The notes: generated from the letters alone by a model not told the origin. DNA of 32,574 nt from Shewanella sp. MBTL60-007 (GCF_019654915.1 NZ_BPET01000065.1:1-32574); one strand, 5' to 3'; positions 16,031 through 23,678 are shown, counted from the first letter of the stretch. Made by a program: numbers and translations.

Positions 16031-16806
16031 GTCGCCAGTCGTTAGTTAAAAATGAGCTTGTTAGCGGTATTTATATCGGTAGCGTCGCGCATAAACGCTA
16101 TCAGCCAAGCCTGCATGCATTTAACTATTCTATGGCGATGTTGGGCATAGACTTAGACGAGTTAGACACATTAGAAAGCGTGAGCCGTATTTTTTCATCT
16201 AAGCGTGCAGCGCCACTAAGGTTTAAGCAAACGGATTATTTATCCAAGCTCGCCGATATGGATGCATCAGTGGATGATTTAAAAACTCGGGTGCTAGCTA
16301 AAGTTCAGCAGTTGGGGAGCAATACGGCTTGTAACCGAGTGGTATTTGTAGGGCAGGTTCGCCATTTTGGTATCTATTTTAGCCCGATAAACTGCTTTTT
16401 TTGCTATCAGGGCGATAAGGCTAAATACATGTTGGCCGAGGTGAGTAATACCCCCTGGAATCAACGGCATTATTACTTGGTTAACCTTGAACATACTGAG
16501 CCTACGGACAAAGCATTTCATGTTTCGCCTTTTATGGATCTCGACATGAAATACATTTGGCGGATTAAAGCGCCGAGCAGCGAGGTCAGAGTCGGTATTG
16601 AAAATCGCAATACGCAGAAGTTATTCGATGCCAATTTATGTTTGTTTAAGCGTGAGATGAGTGCGAAAAATTTGCAATCTATGCTGGTCAACTTTCCTTT
16701 TATGACACTTAAAATCGTCCAAGGAATTTATTGGCAAGCACTTAAGTTATTTATAAAGCGTGTGCCTTTTGTTGGTCATCCTGGTAAGCCAGAGGAGAAA
16801 CGATAA
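16027..16806 (+). CDS. DUF1365 domain protein
   Basis: The 259-residue protein shows the family sequences IYIGSVAHKRYQPSLHAFNY at the start, FGIYFSPINCFFCY, then AEVSNTPWNQRHYYL and AFHVSPFMDLDMKYIWRI. The end is basic (LKLFIKRVPFVGHPGKPEEKR). DUF1365 is known mainly from its constant link with the flavoprotein upstream and the Cfa-like enzyme downstream. The domain order here, oxidoreductase-DUF1365-methyltransferase, suggests the three act on the same lipid. Its own activity is unknown. Its start overlaps the flavoprotein stop by four bases, and its stop shares one base with the next ATG. Confidence 0.9.
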   Translation: MSRQSLVKNELVSGIYIGSVAHKRYQPSLHAFNYSMAMLGIDLDELDTLESVSRIFSSKRAAPLRFKQTDYLSKLADMDASVDDLKTRVLAKVQQLGSNTACNRVVFVGQVRHFGIYFSPINCFFCYQGDKAKYMLAEVSNTPWNQRHYYLVNLEHTEPTDKAFHVSPFMDLDMKYIWRIKAPSSEVRVGIENRNTQKLFDANLCLFKREMSAKNLQSMLVNFPFMTLKIVQGIYWQALKLFIKRVPFVGHPGKPEEKR

Positions 16807-18059
16807 TGGAAAATATTACCACTAAAAATAATCTGGCTAATGAGCGTCTGCCGGACAGCCTTGCAAGAAAGTTGTTACTCAGTGCGCTTACCGGACTTGC
16901 TGATGGTCACTTAAGCCTTATCGACGGTGATAAGACCTTTGAGTTTGGTCGTAAAGAGTCTGATTTACACGCCACGATTATCGTTAACAATCCACGTTTT
17001 TACCGACAAATATTGTTGTCGGGTTCAATTGGTGCGGGCGAAGCCTATATTCTAGCGCATTGGACCAGCCCTGACCTGACCAAGGTTGTGCAACTGTTTG
17101 CTCGCAACTTGCCATTGCTAGATAAGCTTGAGCAAAAGCTATCTTGGTTGACGGCGCCTTTTAGCCGCATATCTCACCTGTTTAATCGTAATACCCAACA
17201 GGGTTCTAAGCGCAATATCTTGGCGCATTATGATCTGGGCAATGACATGTATCAGCAGTTCCTAGACAAAGAGATGTTGTATTCTAGTGCGCTTTATCCA
17301 CATAGCGGTGCTTCGCTCTATGAGGCGCAGCAGCATAAACTTAAGACCATTTGTGAGCGATTAGATTTATCGCCGGGACAAACCATATTGGAAGTGGGTA
17401 CGGGCTGGGGAGCGTTAGCTATTTATGCCGCCAAATATTATGGCGTTAAGGTGACTACTACCACGATTTCTGATGCGCAATACGAATATGCCAAAAAGCG
17501 GGTTGAGCAAGAAGGATTGCAAGACTCGGTCACGCTACTTAAAGACGATTACCGCATCTTGAGTGGAGAATATGATCGCGTGGTATCGATTGAGATGATT
17601 GAAGCCGTTGGTCACGAATATTTGCCGGGTTTTTTCAAAAAGCTGCAGAGTGTGCTTAAGCCTAATGGTCGATTACTTATTCAAGCTATTACCATAGCTG
17701 ATCAGCGCTATGACTGTTACCGCAAAGGAGCAGACTTTATTCAGCGTTATATCTTCCCCGGCGGTTGTTTACCGTCTGTGACGCGCATGACAAATGAGCT
17801 AACTAAGCATACTGATTTCGTGACTTGGTCAATTGATGATATGGGACTTGATTACGCCAAAACACTTAAAGATTGGCATGACAATTTTGACGCTGCACTG
17901 CCTAAGATAAAAGCGCTTGGCTACGGTGATGACTTTATTCGTATGTGGAAGTTTTACTTAAGCTACTGTGAGGGGGGCTTTTTAGAAAGAACGACAAGTA
18001 CCGTACATCTAGTGGCGGTAAGACCGCAATATCGTGTAGCGGCTAATAGTAGCCTTTAG
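16806..18059 (+). CDS. Cfa/UfaM-like fatty-acyl phospholipid methyltransferase
   Basis: The 417-residue SAM-dependent methyltransferase is of the cyclopropane-fatty-acid synthase family. It has a lipid-binding N-terminal domain (about 20-130), then the active-site segment HYDLGNDMYQQFLDKEMLYS, SAM motif LEVGTGWGALAIYAA (about 195-209), and RYIFPGGCLPSV. Compared with E. coli Cfa, two bicarbonate-binding residues differ: Cys139 is Ser161 and His266 is Gln293. The Glu at 239 is kept as Glu266, and Tyr350 aligns with E. coli Tyr317. Lack of these ligands fits enzymes that only methylate an acyl double bond (UfaM, UfaA1 type) rather than make a ring. GAGGAGAAACG (inside DUF1365) precedes the start. 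Confidence 0.9.
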   Translation: MENITTKNNLANERLPDSLARKLLLSALTGLADGHLSLIDGDKTFEFGRKESDLHATIIVNNPRFYRQILLSGSIGAGEAYILAHWTSPDLTKVVQLFARNLPLLDKLEQKLSWLTAPFSRISHLFNRNTQQGSKRNILAHYDLGNDMYQQFLDKEMLYSSALYPHSGASLYEAQQHKLKTICERLDLSPGQTILEVGTGWGALAIYAAKYYGVKVTTTTISDAQYEYAKKRVEQEGLQDSVTLLKDDYRILSGEYDRVVSIEMIEAVGHEYLPGFFKKLQSVLKPNGRLLIQAITIADQRYDCYRKGADFIQRYIFPGGCLPSVTRMTNELTKHTDFVTWSIDDMGLDYAKTLKDWHDNFDAALPKIKALGYGDDFIRMWKFYLSYCEGGFLERTTSTVHLVAVRPQYRVAANSSL

Positions 18060-18091
18060 TCTGCATATATTTCGCATAGATTAAAGGGCAT

Positions 18092-18604
18092 ATGTTGATG
18101 AGCTCTACTGCTGGGCTTAAGCCACTGCACTTGAACATGATAAATCTGGTCATGTTTCAAGGTGTGTGGTGGCTATCTATCTTGTATCAAAACTCGGCTC
18201 TTTGGCTAACGGTGCCGCTATTACTTTTACACTTATACTTATCACCTAACCATCTGCAAGATATAAGGTTAATGCTAAAAGTAGCAAGTTTTGGTTTCTT
18301 CTTTGATTGTGCTTTGATGCTTAGTGGTGTGTTTCAGTTTCTGCCATTTCCCATTTGGCTGCTGCTGATCTGGTGTCATTTTGCTATATCCCTAAGCTAT
18401 AGCTTAACGTTTGCGCAAAAACTAAATTGGACAGTCAACGCCATTTTGGGCGGGGTATTTGGTTGTATGAGTTATCTAGCGGGGGCAAGGTTTGGGGCTG
18501 TAGAGCTACCGCTTGGGTTATTTTCCAGCGCAGTGATCTTGTTTGTTGCTTGGCTCGTAATGTTTCCTATGTTTGTTAACGTCTCTAGGTCTAATGCATC
18601 TTAG
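18092..18604 (+). CDS. DUF2878 integral membrane protein
   Basis: The 170-residue protein is largely hydrophobic, with about five membrane spans. It includes NLVMFQGVWWLSILYQ at the start, LYLSPNHLQDIRLML between spans 2 and 3, and FGFFFDCALMLSGVFQF. These match DUF2878. The family has no known activity but is regularly found after Cfa-like genes in this cluster type. AAGGG lies a few bases before the ATG at 18092; an ATG six bases later is also possible. It lies 32 bases after the methyltransferase stop and is probably the end of the tightly coupled part of the operon. Confidence 0.85.
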   Translation: MLMSSTAGLKPLHLNMINLVMFQGVWWLSILYQNSALWLTVPLLLLHLYLSPNHLQDIRLMLKVASFGFFFDCALMLSGVFQFLPFPIWLLLIWCHFAISLSYSLTFAQKLNWTVNAILGGVFGCMSYLAGARFGAVELPLGLFSSAVILFVAWLVMFPMFVNVSRSNAS

Positions 18605-18620
18605 TTTAACGTACCCTAGT

Positions 18621-18762
18621 TTCAACGCCTATGAAACGCAGTGAGTCTGCTCTTTCCTTGAAACACGGCGTTGAATAGAGCCAGCGATTAGTTACTTATG
18701 AAAGTAACTAGAGCGAGTTGCTTACGAGAGCTAATGACGTTAATTCAATTGTTAAGACAATT
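18621..18762. repeat. Three inverted repeats in the gap inside the cluster
   Basis: The 172-base gap between DUF2878 and the chalcone-isomerase-like gene holds three separate dyads. TTCAACGCC (18621-18629) pairs with GGCGTTGAA (18667-18675). TAGTTACTT (18689-18697) pairs with AAGTAACTA (18702-18710) across a 4-base loop. AATTGT (18747-18752) pairs with ACAATT (18757-18762). None has a good T-run, so they are not simple terminators. They may shape or stabilise mRNA, bind a regulator, or be the remains of a small repeat element. Confidence 0.6.
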
Positions 18763-18776
18763 TTAGGAAGTCTCTT

Positions 18777-19409
18777 ATGTTGGCCCAAAACTGTTCTGTT
18801 ATTTTAGCATCGATACTGCTTGCGCTGATTGGTTTTCACGCAGAGGCAAGCGAGGAGCAACTCCATAGCCATGAGCTGTCTAGTCAAGTTGTGACAGATA
18901 CAGCTTTCCCCGGTAATGACTTAAACACTTCCAATAGAGCTTCTGTTGATACAGTGGCAAGCAACCAGCAGTTTCAAGAGGTTGGTCGCGGTGAGATGGA
19001 CTGGTGGTGGTTTTCACTGTATCGAGCAAAATTATTGACCTTAGATGGCGACTATAGCTCAGGAGAGTATCCAGTCATGCTCGATATTGAGTATTACCAA
19101 GACATTCCTAGCTCGCGTTTGGTTGAGGCCACGCTAGACCAATGGCAGCATTTAGGTGTGAGTGAGCAAGAACAGCAAATGTGGCTATCAGCCATCATCG
19201 CTATTTGGCCAGATGTGACTGAGGGCGATAGATTATCCTTGAAGGTTATTAGCCCTGATTTGAGTCAGTTTTATTTTAATGGAGAGCCTCTTGCTGAGCC
19301 TTTACCGAAAGGGTTTAGTGATGACTTTTTAGCAATATGGTTATCAGAGCAAACAAGTCGCCCTGAACTTAGAAAACAGCTACTAGGAGAGCTAGCATGC
19401 GATTGCTAA
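18777..19409 (+). CDS. Chalcone-isomerase-like secreted protein
   Basis: The 210-residue protein has a signal peptide (residues 1-24, cleavage near AEA-S) and a low-complexity stretch to about residue 65. The bacterial chalcone-isomerase-like domain follows (about 66-200): GRGEMDWWWFSLYRAKLLTLDGDY, then VMLDIEYYQDIPSSRLVEAT and QWQHLGV. Bacterial members are not known to make flavonoids. Related folds bind fatty acids, which would fit the lipid theme here, but that is inference. AGGAAG at 18765-18770 is six bases from the ATG. The stop overlaps the next gene by 13 bases. Confidence 0.82.
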   Translation: MLAQNCSVILASILLALIGFHAEASEEQLHSHELSSQVVTDTAFPGNDLNTSNRASVDTVASNQQFQEVGRGEMDWWWFSLYRAKLLTLDGDYSSGEYPVMLDIEYYQDIPSSRLVEATLDQWQHLGVSEQEQQMWLSAIIAIWPDVTEGDRLSLKVISPDLSQFYFNGEPLAEPLPKGFSDDFLAIWLSEQTSRPELRKQLLGELACDC

Positions 19410-19984
19410 ATATCATTAGTCAGCAGCTTGTAAAAAGTGTTAAGTCCAAAAGTGATTTTCTAAAAATGATTGGGGTAACCTTTGGGCTTCTACTGCTAAG
19501 TGCCTGCTCAAGTTCAGATATTAATGACTACCAAGGCACAACGCCCAATTTAGATCTAAAGACATTCTTTGACGGAAAGCTTACCGCTCACGGCACTGTT
19601 CAGGATTACAGCGATAAGGTCACTAGGCGATTCACTGTCGAGATGGTGGCAAGTTGGCAAGGCAATCAAGGCGAAATCAAAGAATGGTTTATTTATGACG
19701 ATGGTGAAAAACAGATCCGAATTTGGAATATCACTGATTTGGGTAACGGAAAATATTCAGGTACGGCAAATGATATTTTAGGCGAAGCTCAAGGTCAGGC
19801 CGTGGGGATGGCGCTGCAATGGCAGTATGAAATGTTGTTGCCTGTGGATGATACAGAGTACCAAGTGACATTTGATGATTGGATGTTTTTAGTGGATGAA
19901 AACACCATTATTAACCGCAGTGATATCATTAAATTTGGCGTTACTATGGCTGAAGTCACCTTGGTGATATCCAAAGTAGAATAG
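19397..19984 (+). CDS. DUF3833 lipoprotein
   Basis: The 195-residue protein has a long N-terminal stretch and then a lipobox LSAC with Cys37. The DUF3833 body follows: LDLKTFFDGKLTAHGTVQDY, then RFTVEMVASW, EWFIYDDGEKQIRIWNI, GEAQGQAVGMALQWQY, and a closing MAEVTLVISKVE. Together these look like a lipocalin-like beta structure. Function is unknown; the family is a hallmark of Cfa/DUF2878 clusters and probably sits at the outer membrane. AGGAG lies seven bases before the ATG. A second Met at residue 24, directly before the hydrophobic core, would give a more usual signal length but has no ribosome site. Confidence 0.85.
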   Translation: MRLLNIISQQLVKSVKSKSDFLKMIGVTFGLLLLSACSSSDINDYQGTTPNLDLKTFFDGKLTAHGTVQDYSDKVTRRFTVEMVASWQGNQGEIKEWFIYDDGEKQIRIWNITDLGNGKYSGTANDILGEAQGQAVGMALQWQYEMLLPVDDTEYQVTFDDWMFLVDENTIINRSDIIKFGVTMAEVTLVISKVE

Positions 19985-20018
19985 TGAAGCGATTTTTTTG
20001 GGGGGGAACAAGAATGAG

Positions 20019-20058
20019 TCAGTTCAAAGACCATTTAGGCCTTGAACTGAAAGTTTTT
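20019..20058 (+). terminator. Terminator of the photolyase/lipid cluster
   Basis: TCAGTTCAA (20019-20027) pairs perfectly with TTGAACTGA (20042-20050), and a run of T residues follows at 20053-20058. It lies 35 bases after the DUF3833 stop. Between the stop and the stem is an unusual T7G7 tract (19993-20006). Confidence 0.7.
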
Positions 20059-20066
20059 TATAGTAT

Positions 20067-20411
20067 TTACGATGTTTTACGGCTGTTATCAACCTGCTTC
20101 TTATCATAATATTCAAACGGAAATACATTTCTAATGCGCTGTGTCACTGCATCACTGACATTCGCTGATACGTGAAGCCTTACATCCCCTAGCTTTTCAG
20201 CTCGAACTGTACAAGTCAGCTTATTAGACTTGGCTATAGCACGGCATTCTTTGGCAAACTTATCTGGGATCTTGCCCTTGTGTGAAGTCATGCGCCCGTC
20301 TTTAAAATGCATCTCAAATAGGGTTAAACCTCTTTTGCCGCCGAAAATCAGCTTATAGATAATAAAAACGGCAATGGCGATAAAAATAATTTTAAGTAGG
20401 GTTGGGGACAT
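20067..20411 (-). CDS. DUF3634 family small membrane protein
   Basis: The 114-residue protein has one membrane span at residues 5-22, then a cytoplasmic domain FEMHFKDGRMTSHKGKIPDKF, with CTVRAEKLGDVRLHVSANV and QRIRNVFPFEYYD. These match DUF3634, a family of Shewanella and Vibrio relatives without known function. I chose the ATG at 20411. AAGGAAA lies about nine bases upstream and the membrane span follows at once. The same frame stays open to 20627, but the added 72 residues look non-coding. Confidence 0.83.
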   Translation of the reverse strand: MSPTLLKIIFIAIAVFIIYKLIFGGKRGLTLFEMHFKDGRMTSHKGKIPDKFAKECRAIAKSNKLTCTVRAEKLGDVRLHVSANVSDAVTQRIRNVFPFEYYDKKQVDNSRKTS

Positions 20412-20562
20412 GCGCTTTCCTTTTCGTTCGATTTTAGCCCTAAAGTTAAGATACTCCTGCCTAGCACAATTGAAAAGAGTACTGCGCCACAGAATCAGCA
20501 AGTTTGCGCTAGACTGAGTATTAGCCAAAGGATTTACTTTAATTTTAGTAAAGGATGACACC

Positions 20563-20745
20563 ATGCAAATATCTAATGCCAAGCGCTGGCTTGAGCTTTG
20601 TGAAAAGCAGGCGCAGTTAATCGACAACTTATCTCAAACTTTTCCCGAACGTATTGAGCATCATGAAAAATTAAGTGGGCGTTGGCGCCAAGTGGCGGAG
20701 CACCTGAGCCATGAAGAGTTTGAGAGTATGGCTAAACTAAAATAG
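20563..20745 (+). CDS. Small conserved-type hypothetical protein (60 aa)
   Basis: The 60-residue product is charged and helical, with sequences such as WLELCEKQAQLIDNLSQTFP and WRQVAEHLSHEEFESMAKL. It has no membrane span or signal peptide. AAGGA at 20551-20555 is seven bases from the ATG, and a strong terminator follows at 20776, so it is very probably a real gene. I cannot assign a family or function. Confidence 0.7.
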   Translation: MQISNAKRWLELCEKQAQLIDNLSQTFPERIEHHEKLSGRWRQVAEHLSHEEFESMAKLK

Positions 20746-20775
20746 CCATTTAAATCTAAGGCCAAATAAAATGGC

Positions 20776-20817
20776 CTCCCAATAAAAAACCGCCTTATGG
20801 CGGTTTTTTATTGGGAG
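20776..20817. terminator. Strong bidirectional terminator (19-bp perfect stem)
   Basis: The arms 20776-20794 and 20799-20817 are perfectly complementary over 19 bp with a TTAT loop. The core is AAAAAACCGCC / GGCGGTTTTTT, giving a T-run in both directions. It serves the 60-residue gene on the plus strand and the porin gene on the minus strand. Confidence 0.93.
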
Positions 20818-20831
20818 TTATCTAGGCGAGC

Positions 20832-21554
20832 TTAAAATGCATAGCTTGCGGTGGCTAGAACAGTACCATCGTTTCTCCACGGGTCTTTCGAGTCGATGAT
20901 GTTGTCATCGCTTAGGTTAGTGTCTAGCCAAGCTAGAGACAGACCGATACCACCAAGCTCTGTAGAGACGCCGATAGAGTAGTCGACATAGTCTTCACCC
21001 CAGTCGTAATCGGCACCGTCACCATAGCTGTAGCCAACATGGGCATCAATGCTCCAGTTCTCGAAGATCTCATAGGAGTAGTTAAGCTCGGTGTAGTTCA
21101 GTGAAACATCGGCATTAGCGTAATCATTGGTGTACCACTGAGCTAGATGAAAACCACCATAGTAAAGGCCAACATTCGCCTCGAGGTAACCCGTGTTTTC
21201 ATCTTGTCCTGGGTAGCTGTAGTAGGTTAGTGTTACGTCATATTCCCACTCTTCATCGGCACCGAAAGCGCCCCAATAACCTGCATAGATATCGACTTCA
21301 ACATCGGCATCGTAGCTATCTTTATCAACATTACTCGCCCAAGCACCAAAGAAAAGGCCATTCTCTAGGCTGTAGTCTAAGCCACCTTGAACCGCGAAGT
21401 CACCGGCCGTTTGTGATACACCGCGGAAGCGGTAATCGTTAGTAACACTGATCTCTCCAGAGAACTCTGCTTGAGCTAGAGGGGCAAATAGCGCTGTAGA
21501 CAGTGATAGACCGACAACCTGGGCAATCCGTTTTTTATTAAGTTTTTTATACAC
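20832..21554 (-). CDS. TorF-family putative porin
   Basis: The 240-residue protein has a signal peptide ending LAQA (residues 1-29). The mature part consists of beta-strands rich in Tyr, Asp and Gly and ends in a C-terminal Phe (ATASYAF), the outer-membrane insertion signal. The start of the mature part, GEISVTNDYRFRGVSQT, is the usual signature of this family, along with the following GLDYSLENGLFFGAWASNV. It should form an outer-membrane barrel; substrate unknown. GGAGA lies about 11 bases before the ATG. It is a single gene with its own terminator. Confidence 0.88.
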   Translation of the reverse strand: MYKKLNKKRIAQVVGLSLSTALFAPLAQAEFSGEISVTNDYRFRGVSQTAGDFAVQGGLDYSLENGLFFGAWASNVDKDSYDADVEVDIYAGYWGAFGADEEWEYDVTLTYYSYPGQDENTGYLEANVGLYYGGFHLAQWYTNDYANADVSLNYTELNYSYEIFENWSIDAHVGYSYGDGADYDWGEDYVDYSIGVSTELGGIGLSLAWLDTNLSDDNIIDSKDPWRNDGTVLATASYAF

Positions 21555-21723
21555 GGTAGTTTCTCCATTTTACTTATGTTGATTGCGATGCTCTGTTATT
21601 AGTTTTATACCAATGCTTGATAAGCAGTTGGCGTTAAGCATCATTTGATTGTGCCAAACAGCAGCATATTGCTACGACCTCATGGCTGATAAGCGATTCT
21701 CTTGTGCTTGATACCTACTGGTA

Positions 21724-22095
21724 TTACTGCGCGTTAGCTTCGAAAATCACGTATACCTTACGGCAGTTATCTAGCACCTCCCAGGTGCCTTCAAACCCTG
21801 CTGGAATGACAAATCTGTCACCCTTTTTTACCGTTATGCTGTGACCATTTTTATCGGTGACCTTGCTGGACCCCGACAAAATCTCACAATATTCATGTTC
21901 GCTATAGGCGACCTTCCAAGTGCCTATATCCCCTTGCCAAACGCCTGCGTGAAACTGCTCGCAATCACTGGAGTAGTGATTTTGCAGTTCTTGCGCAGGA
22001 TCGCCCTGCAACACTTTTTCAGCATCGAGTTTATAGCGCTCGATAGCGGTATTGAGCTTTGCAAAATTAAGGATTGAATTTATGTTCTGAGCCAT
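21724..22095 (-). CDS. Cupin-domain protein
   Basis: The product of 123 residues has a single cupin barrel in its C-terminal half: GVWQGDIGTWKVAYSEHEYCEILSG, then KVTDKNGHSITVKKGDRFVIP and GFEGTWEVLDNCRKVYVIF. This resembles the cupin_3 group (ureidoglycine aminohydrolase type), which includes sugar- or amine-linked enzymes and sensors. The metal-binding pattern is partial (HEY, E). I chose the ATG at 22095 because GGAAG lies five bases before it; a start at 22107 has no ribosome site. It is downstream of mmsA on the same strand but separated by a terminator, so a link with amine catabolism is only suggested. Confidence 0.8.
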   Translation of the reverse strand: MAQNINSILNFAKLNTAIERYKLDAEKVLQGDPAQELQNHYSSDCEQFHAGVWQGDIGTWKVAYSEHEYCEILSGSSKVTDKNGHSITVKKGDRFVIPAGFEGTWEVLDNCRKVYVIFEANAQ

Positions 22096-22138
22096 TAGTG
22101 CTTCCATTTCACTGATACCTAAGTACCACTAAGCTAAA

Positions 22139-22163
22139 CAAAAAAGCGCAGCCTGAGCTACGC
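22139..22163 (-). terminator. Terminator of mmsA
   Basis: On the minus strand GCGTAGC pairs with GCTGCGC (22163-22157 with 22152-22146, one G-T pair) around a TCAG loop and is followed by T5 and GTTT. It lies just after the mmsA stop. Confidence 0.75.
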
Positions 22164-22172
22164 CTTAAGGGG

Positions 22173-23678
22173 TTACTTCATTGTCGGCATTACAAACTCA
22201 GCCTTAGCGCCACCAGCACTCTTATGCGTCGACTGTGGCCAACGGGCTGTAATGGCTTTGCGCTTGGTATAAAAGCGAACACCATCTGGGCCATGCATAT
22301 GTAGTGGGCCAAATAGAGAGCGCTTCCAGCCACCAAAGCTATGAAACGCCATTGGTACAGGGATCGGCACATTCACACCAACCATACCCACTTGTACGTT
22401 GTGGCAGAAGTGGCGCGCCGCCTCACCACTTTGAGTGAAAATAGCGGTACCATTACCAAATTCATGATCGTTAATGAGTTGCAGTGCTTCGCTATAATCT
22501 TTTACACGCACGATAGCCAGCACCGGACCGAAGATCTCTTCTTTATAGATAGTCATCTCTGGGGTTACATGATCAAACAAGCAGCCGCCTAAGAAGTAGC
22601 CTTGCTCATGATCGCTAACAGATAGTTGGCGACCATCGGCGAGTAGCTGTGCCCCTTCATTAACGCCAGTTTCTACATAGTTGCTGACTTTTTCCAAATG
22701 CTGCGCAGAGATAAGTGGTCCCATATCCATCTCAGGAGTTACGCCATTACCGACTTTAAGGGCTTTGATCTGCGGTAGTAGTTTTTCAACTAGGGCATCA
22801 CCAGAGTCGCCCACAGCCAATACTACGGAGATTGCCATGCAGCGCTCGCCTGCGCTACCGTAGGCTGCACCCATTAAGGCGCCAACGGCTTGGTCAAGGT
22901 CTGCATCTGGCATCAATAGCATATGGTTCTTCGCTCCACCGAGCGCCTGAACACGCTTGCCGTGAGCCGATGCCGTCGAGTAGATATACTCGGCAATAGG
23001 AGTTGAGCCAACGAAGCTCACCGCCTGCACATCTTTGTGTGTAAGTAGTGTATCGACGGCTTCTTTGTCACCGTTAACCACATTAAATACACCATTAGGC
23101 AGACCAGCTTCGGTCAGAAGCTCGGCCATACGCATCACGGAGCTTGGATCTTTCTCCGACGGCTTCATGATAAAGCTGTTACCGCAAGCAATCGCAATTG
23201 GGAACATCCACATAGGTACCATCACAGGGAAGTTAAATGGGGCAATACCCGCGACGACGCCAAGTGACTGGTTGAGGGTCCAAGCATCGACCCCTCCACC
23301 GACTTGCTCGGTATGCTCGCCCTTCAATAGGTGCGGAATACCACAGGCAAATTCAACCACTTCTAAGCCGCGGATGATCTCACCTTTAGCGTCTTCTAGT
23401 ACTTTTCCGTGCTCTCGGGTAATAAGCTCGGCTAGTTCATCCATGTTGGCTTCAACCAAGGCTTTAAACTTAAATAGCACGCGAGAGCGGTTAAGTGGGG
23501 TGACTTTAGACCATGACTCGTGAGCTTTCTTGGCTAGTTCAATCACGCCAGCCACTTCAGCGGCGCTGGCTAGTGATACGGTGCCGCGTTGCTCGCCTGT
23601 CGCTGGCTCGAAGAAAGCTTGAGTACGCTGACTTGGCGCCGAGTGGCTACCGTTAATGTAATGGTTAATGGTGTGCAT
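22173..23678 (-). CDS. mmsA: CoA-acylating methylmalonate/malonate-semialdehyde dehydrogenase
   Basis: The 501-residue aldehyde dehydrogenase converts malonate semialdehyde or methylmalonate semialdehyde with CoA and NAD+ to acetyl-CoA or propionyl-CoA and CO2. Features include FNFPVMVPMWMFP, the NAD-binding FVGSTPIAEYIY, and the catalytic Cys280 in GSAGERCMA. As in other CoA-dependent members, the general-base Glu is replaced by Asn (Asn251 in LGGAKNHMLL). The C-terminal FGPLHMHGPDGVRFYTKRK is also characteristic. With the transaminase encoded just upstream it forms the beta-alanine branch (bauA/bauC-like). A weak PuuR-like box lies 50-70 bases before the start. Confidence 0.95.
   Translation of the reverse strand: MHTINHYINGSHSAPSQRTQAFFEPATGEQRGTVSLASAAEVAGVIELAKKAHESWSKVTPLNRSRVLFKFKALVEANMDELAELITREHGKVLEDAKGEIIRGLEVVEFACGIPHLLKGEHTEQVGGGVDAWTLNQSLGVVAGIAPFNFPVMVPMWMFPIAIACGNSFIMKPSEKDPSSVMRMAELLTEAGLPNGVFNVVNGDKEAVDTLLTHKDVQAVSFVGSTPIAEYIYSTASAHGKRVQALGGAKNHMLLMPDADLDQAVGALMGAAYGSAGERCMAISVVLAVGDSGDALVEKLLPQIKALKVGNGVTPEMDMGPLISAQHLEKVSNYVETGVNEGAQLLADGRQLSVSDHEQGYFLGGCLFDHVTPEMTIYKEEIFGPVLAIVRVKDYSEALQLINDHEFGNGTAIFTQSGEAARHFCHNVQVGMVGVNVPIPVPMAFHSFGGWKRSLFGPLHMHGPDGVRFYTKRKAITARWPQSTHKSAGGAKAEFVMPTMK

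Noticed and set aside
20014..20109. Possible 31-residue plus-strand ORF beginning MSQFKDHLGLEL after a G-rich stretch
   Set aside because: It runs over the cluster terminator and into the 3' end of the DUF3634 gene on the other strand, so it is unlikely to be a real gene.
20412..20627. N-terminal extension of the DUF3634 reading frame
   Set aside because: The extra 72 residues show no domain or membrane pattern, and overlap the promoter and start of the opposite 60-residue gene. The ATG at 20411 has a good ribosome site.
21555..21723. Search for an RNA gene or regulator site in the porin-cupin gap, which has ATGCTT/AAGCAT and two GCTTGATA copies
   Set aside because: The repeats are short and no tRNA-like fold or known motif could be made out.
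23035..23523. 162-residue open frame opposite mmsA
   Set aside because: It is the antisense frame of a strongly conserved dehydrogenase; composition is Ser/Thr/Pro-rich as expected from a shadow frame and it has no ribosome site.
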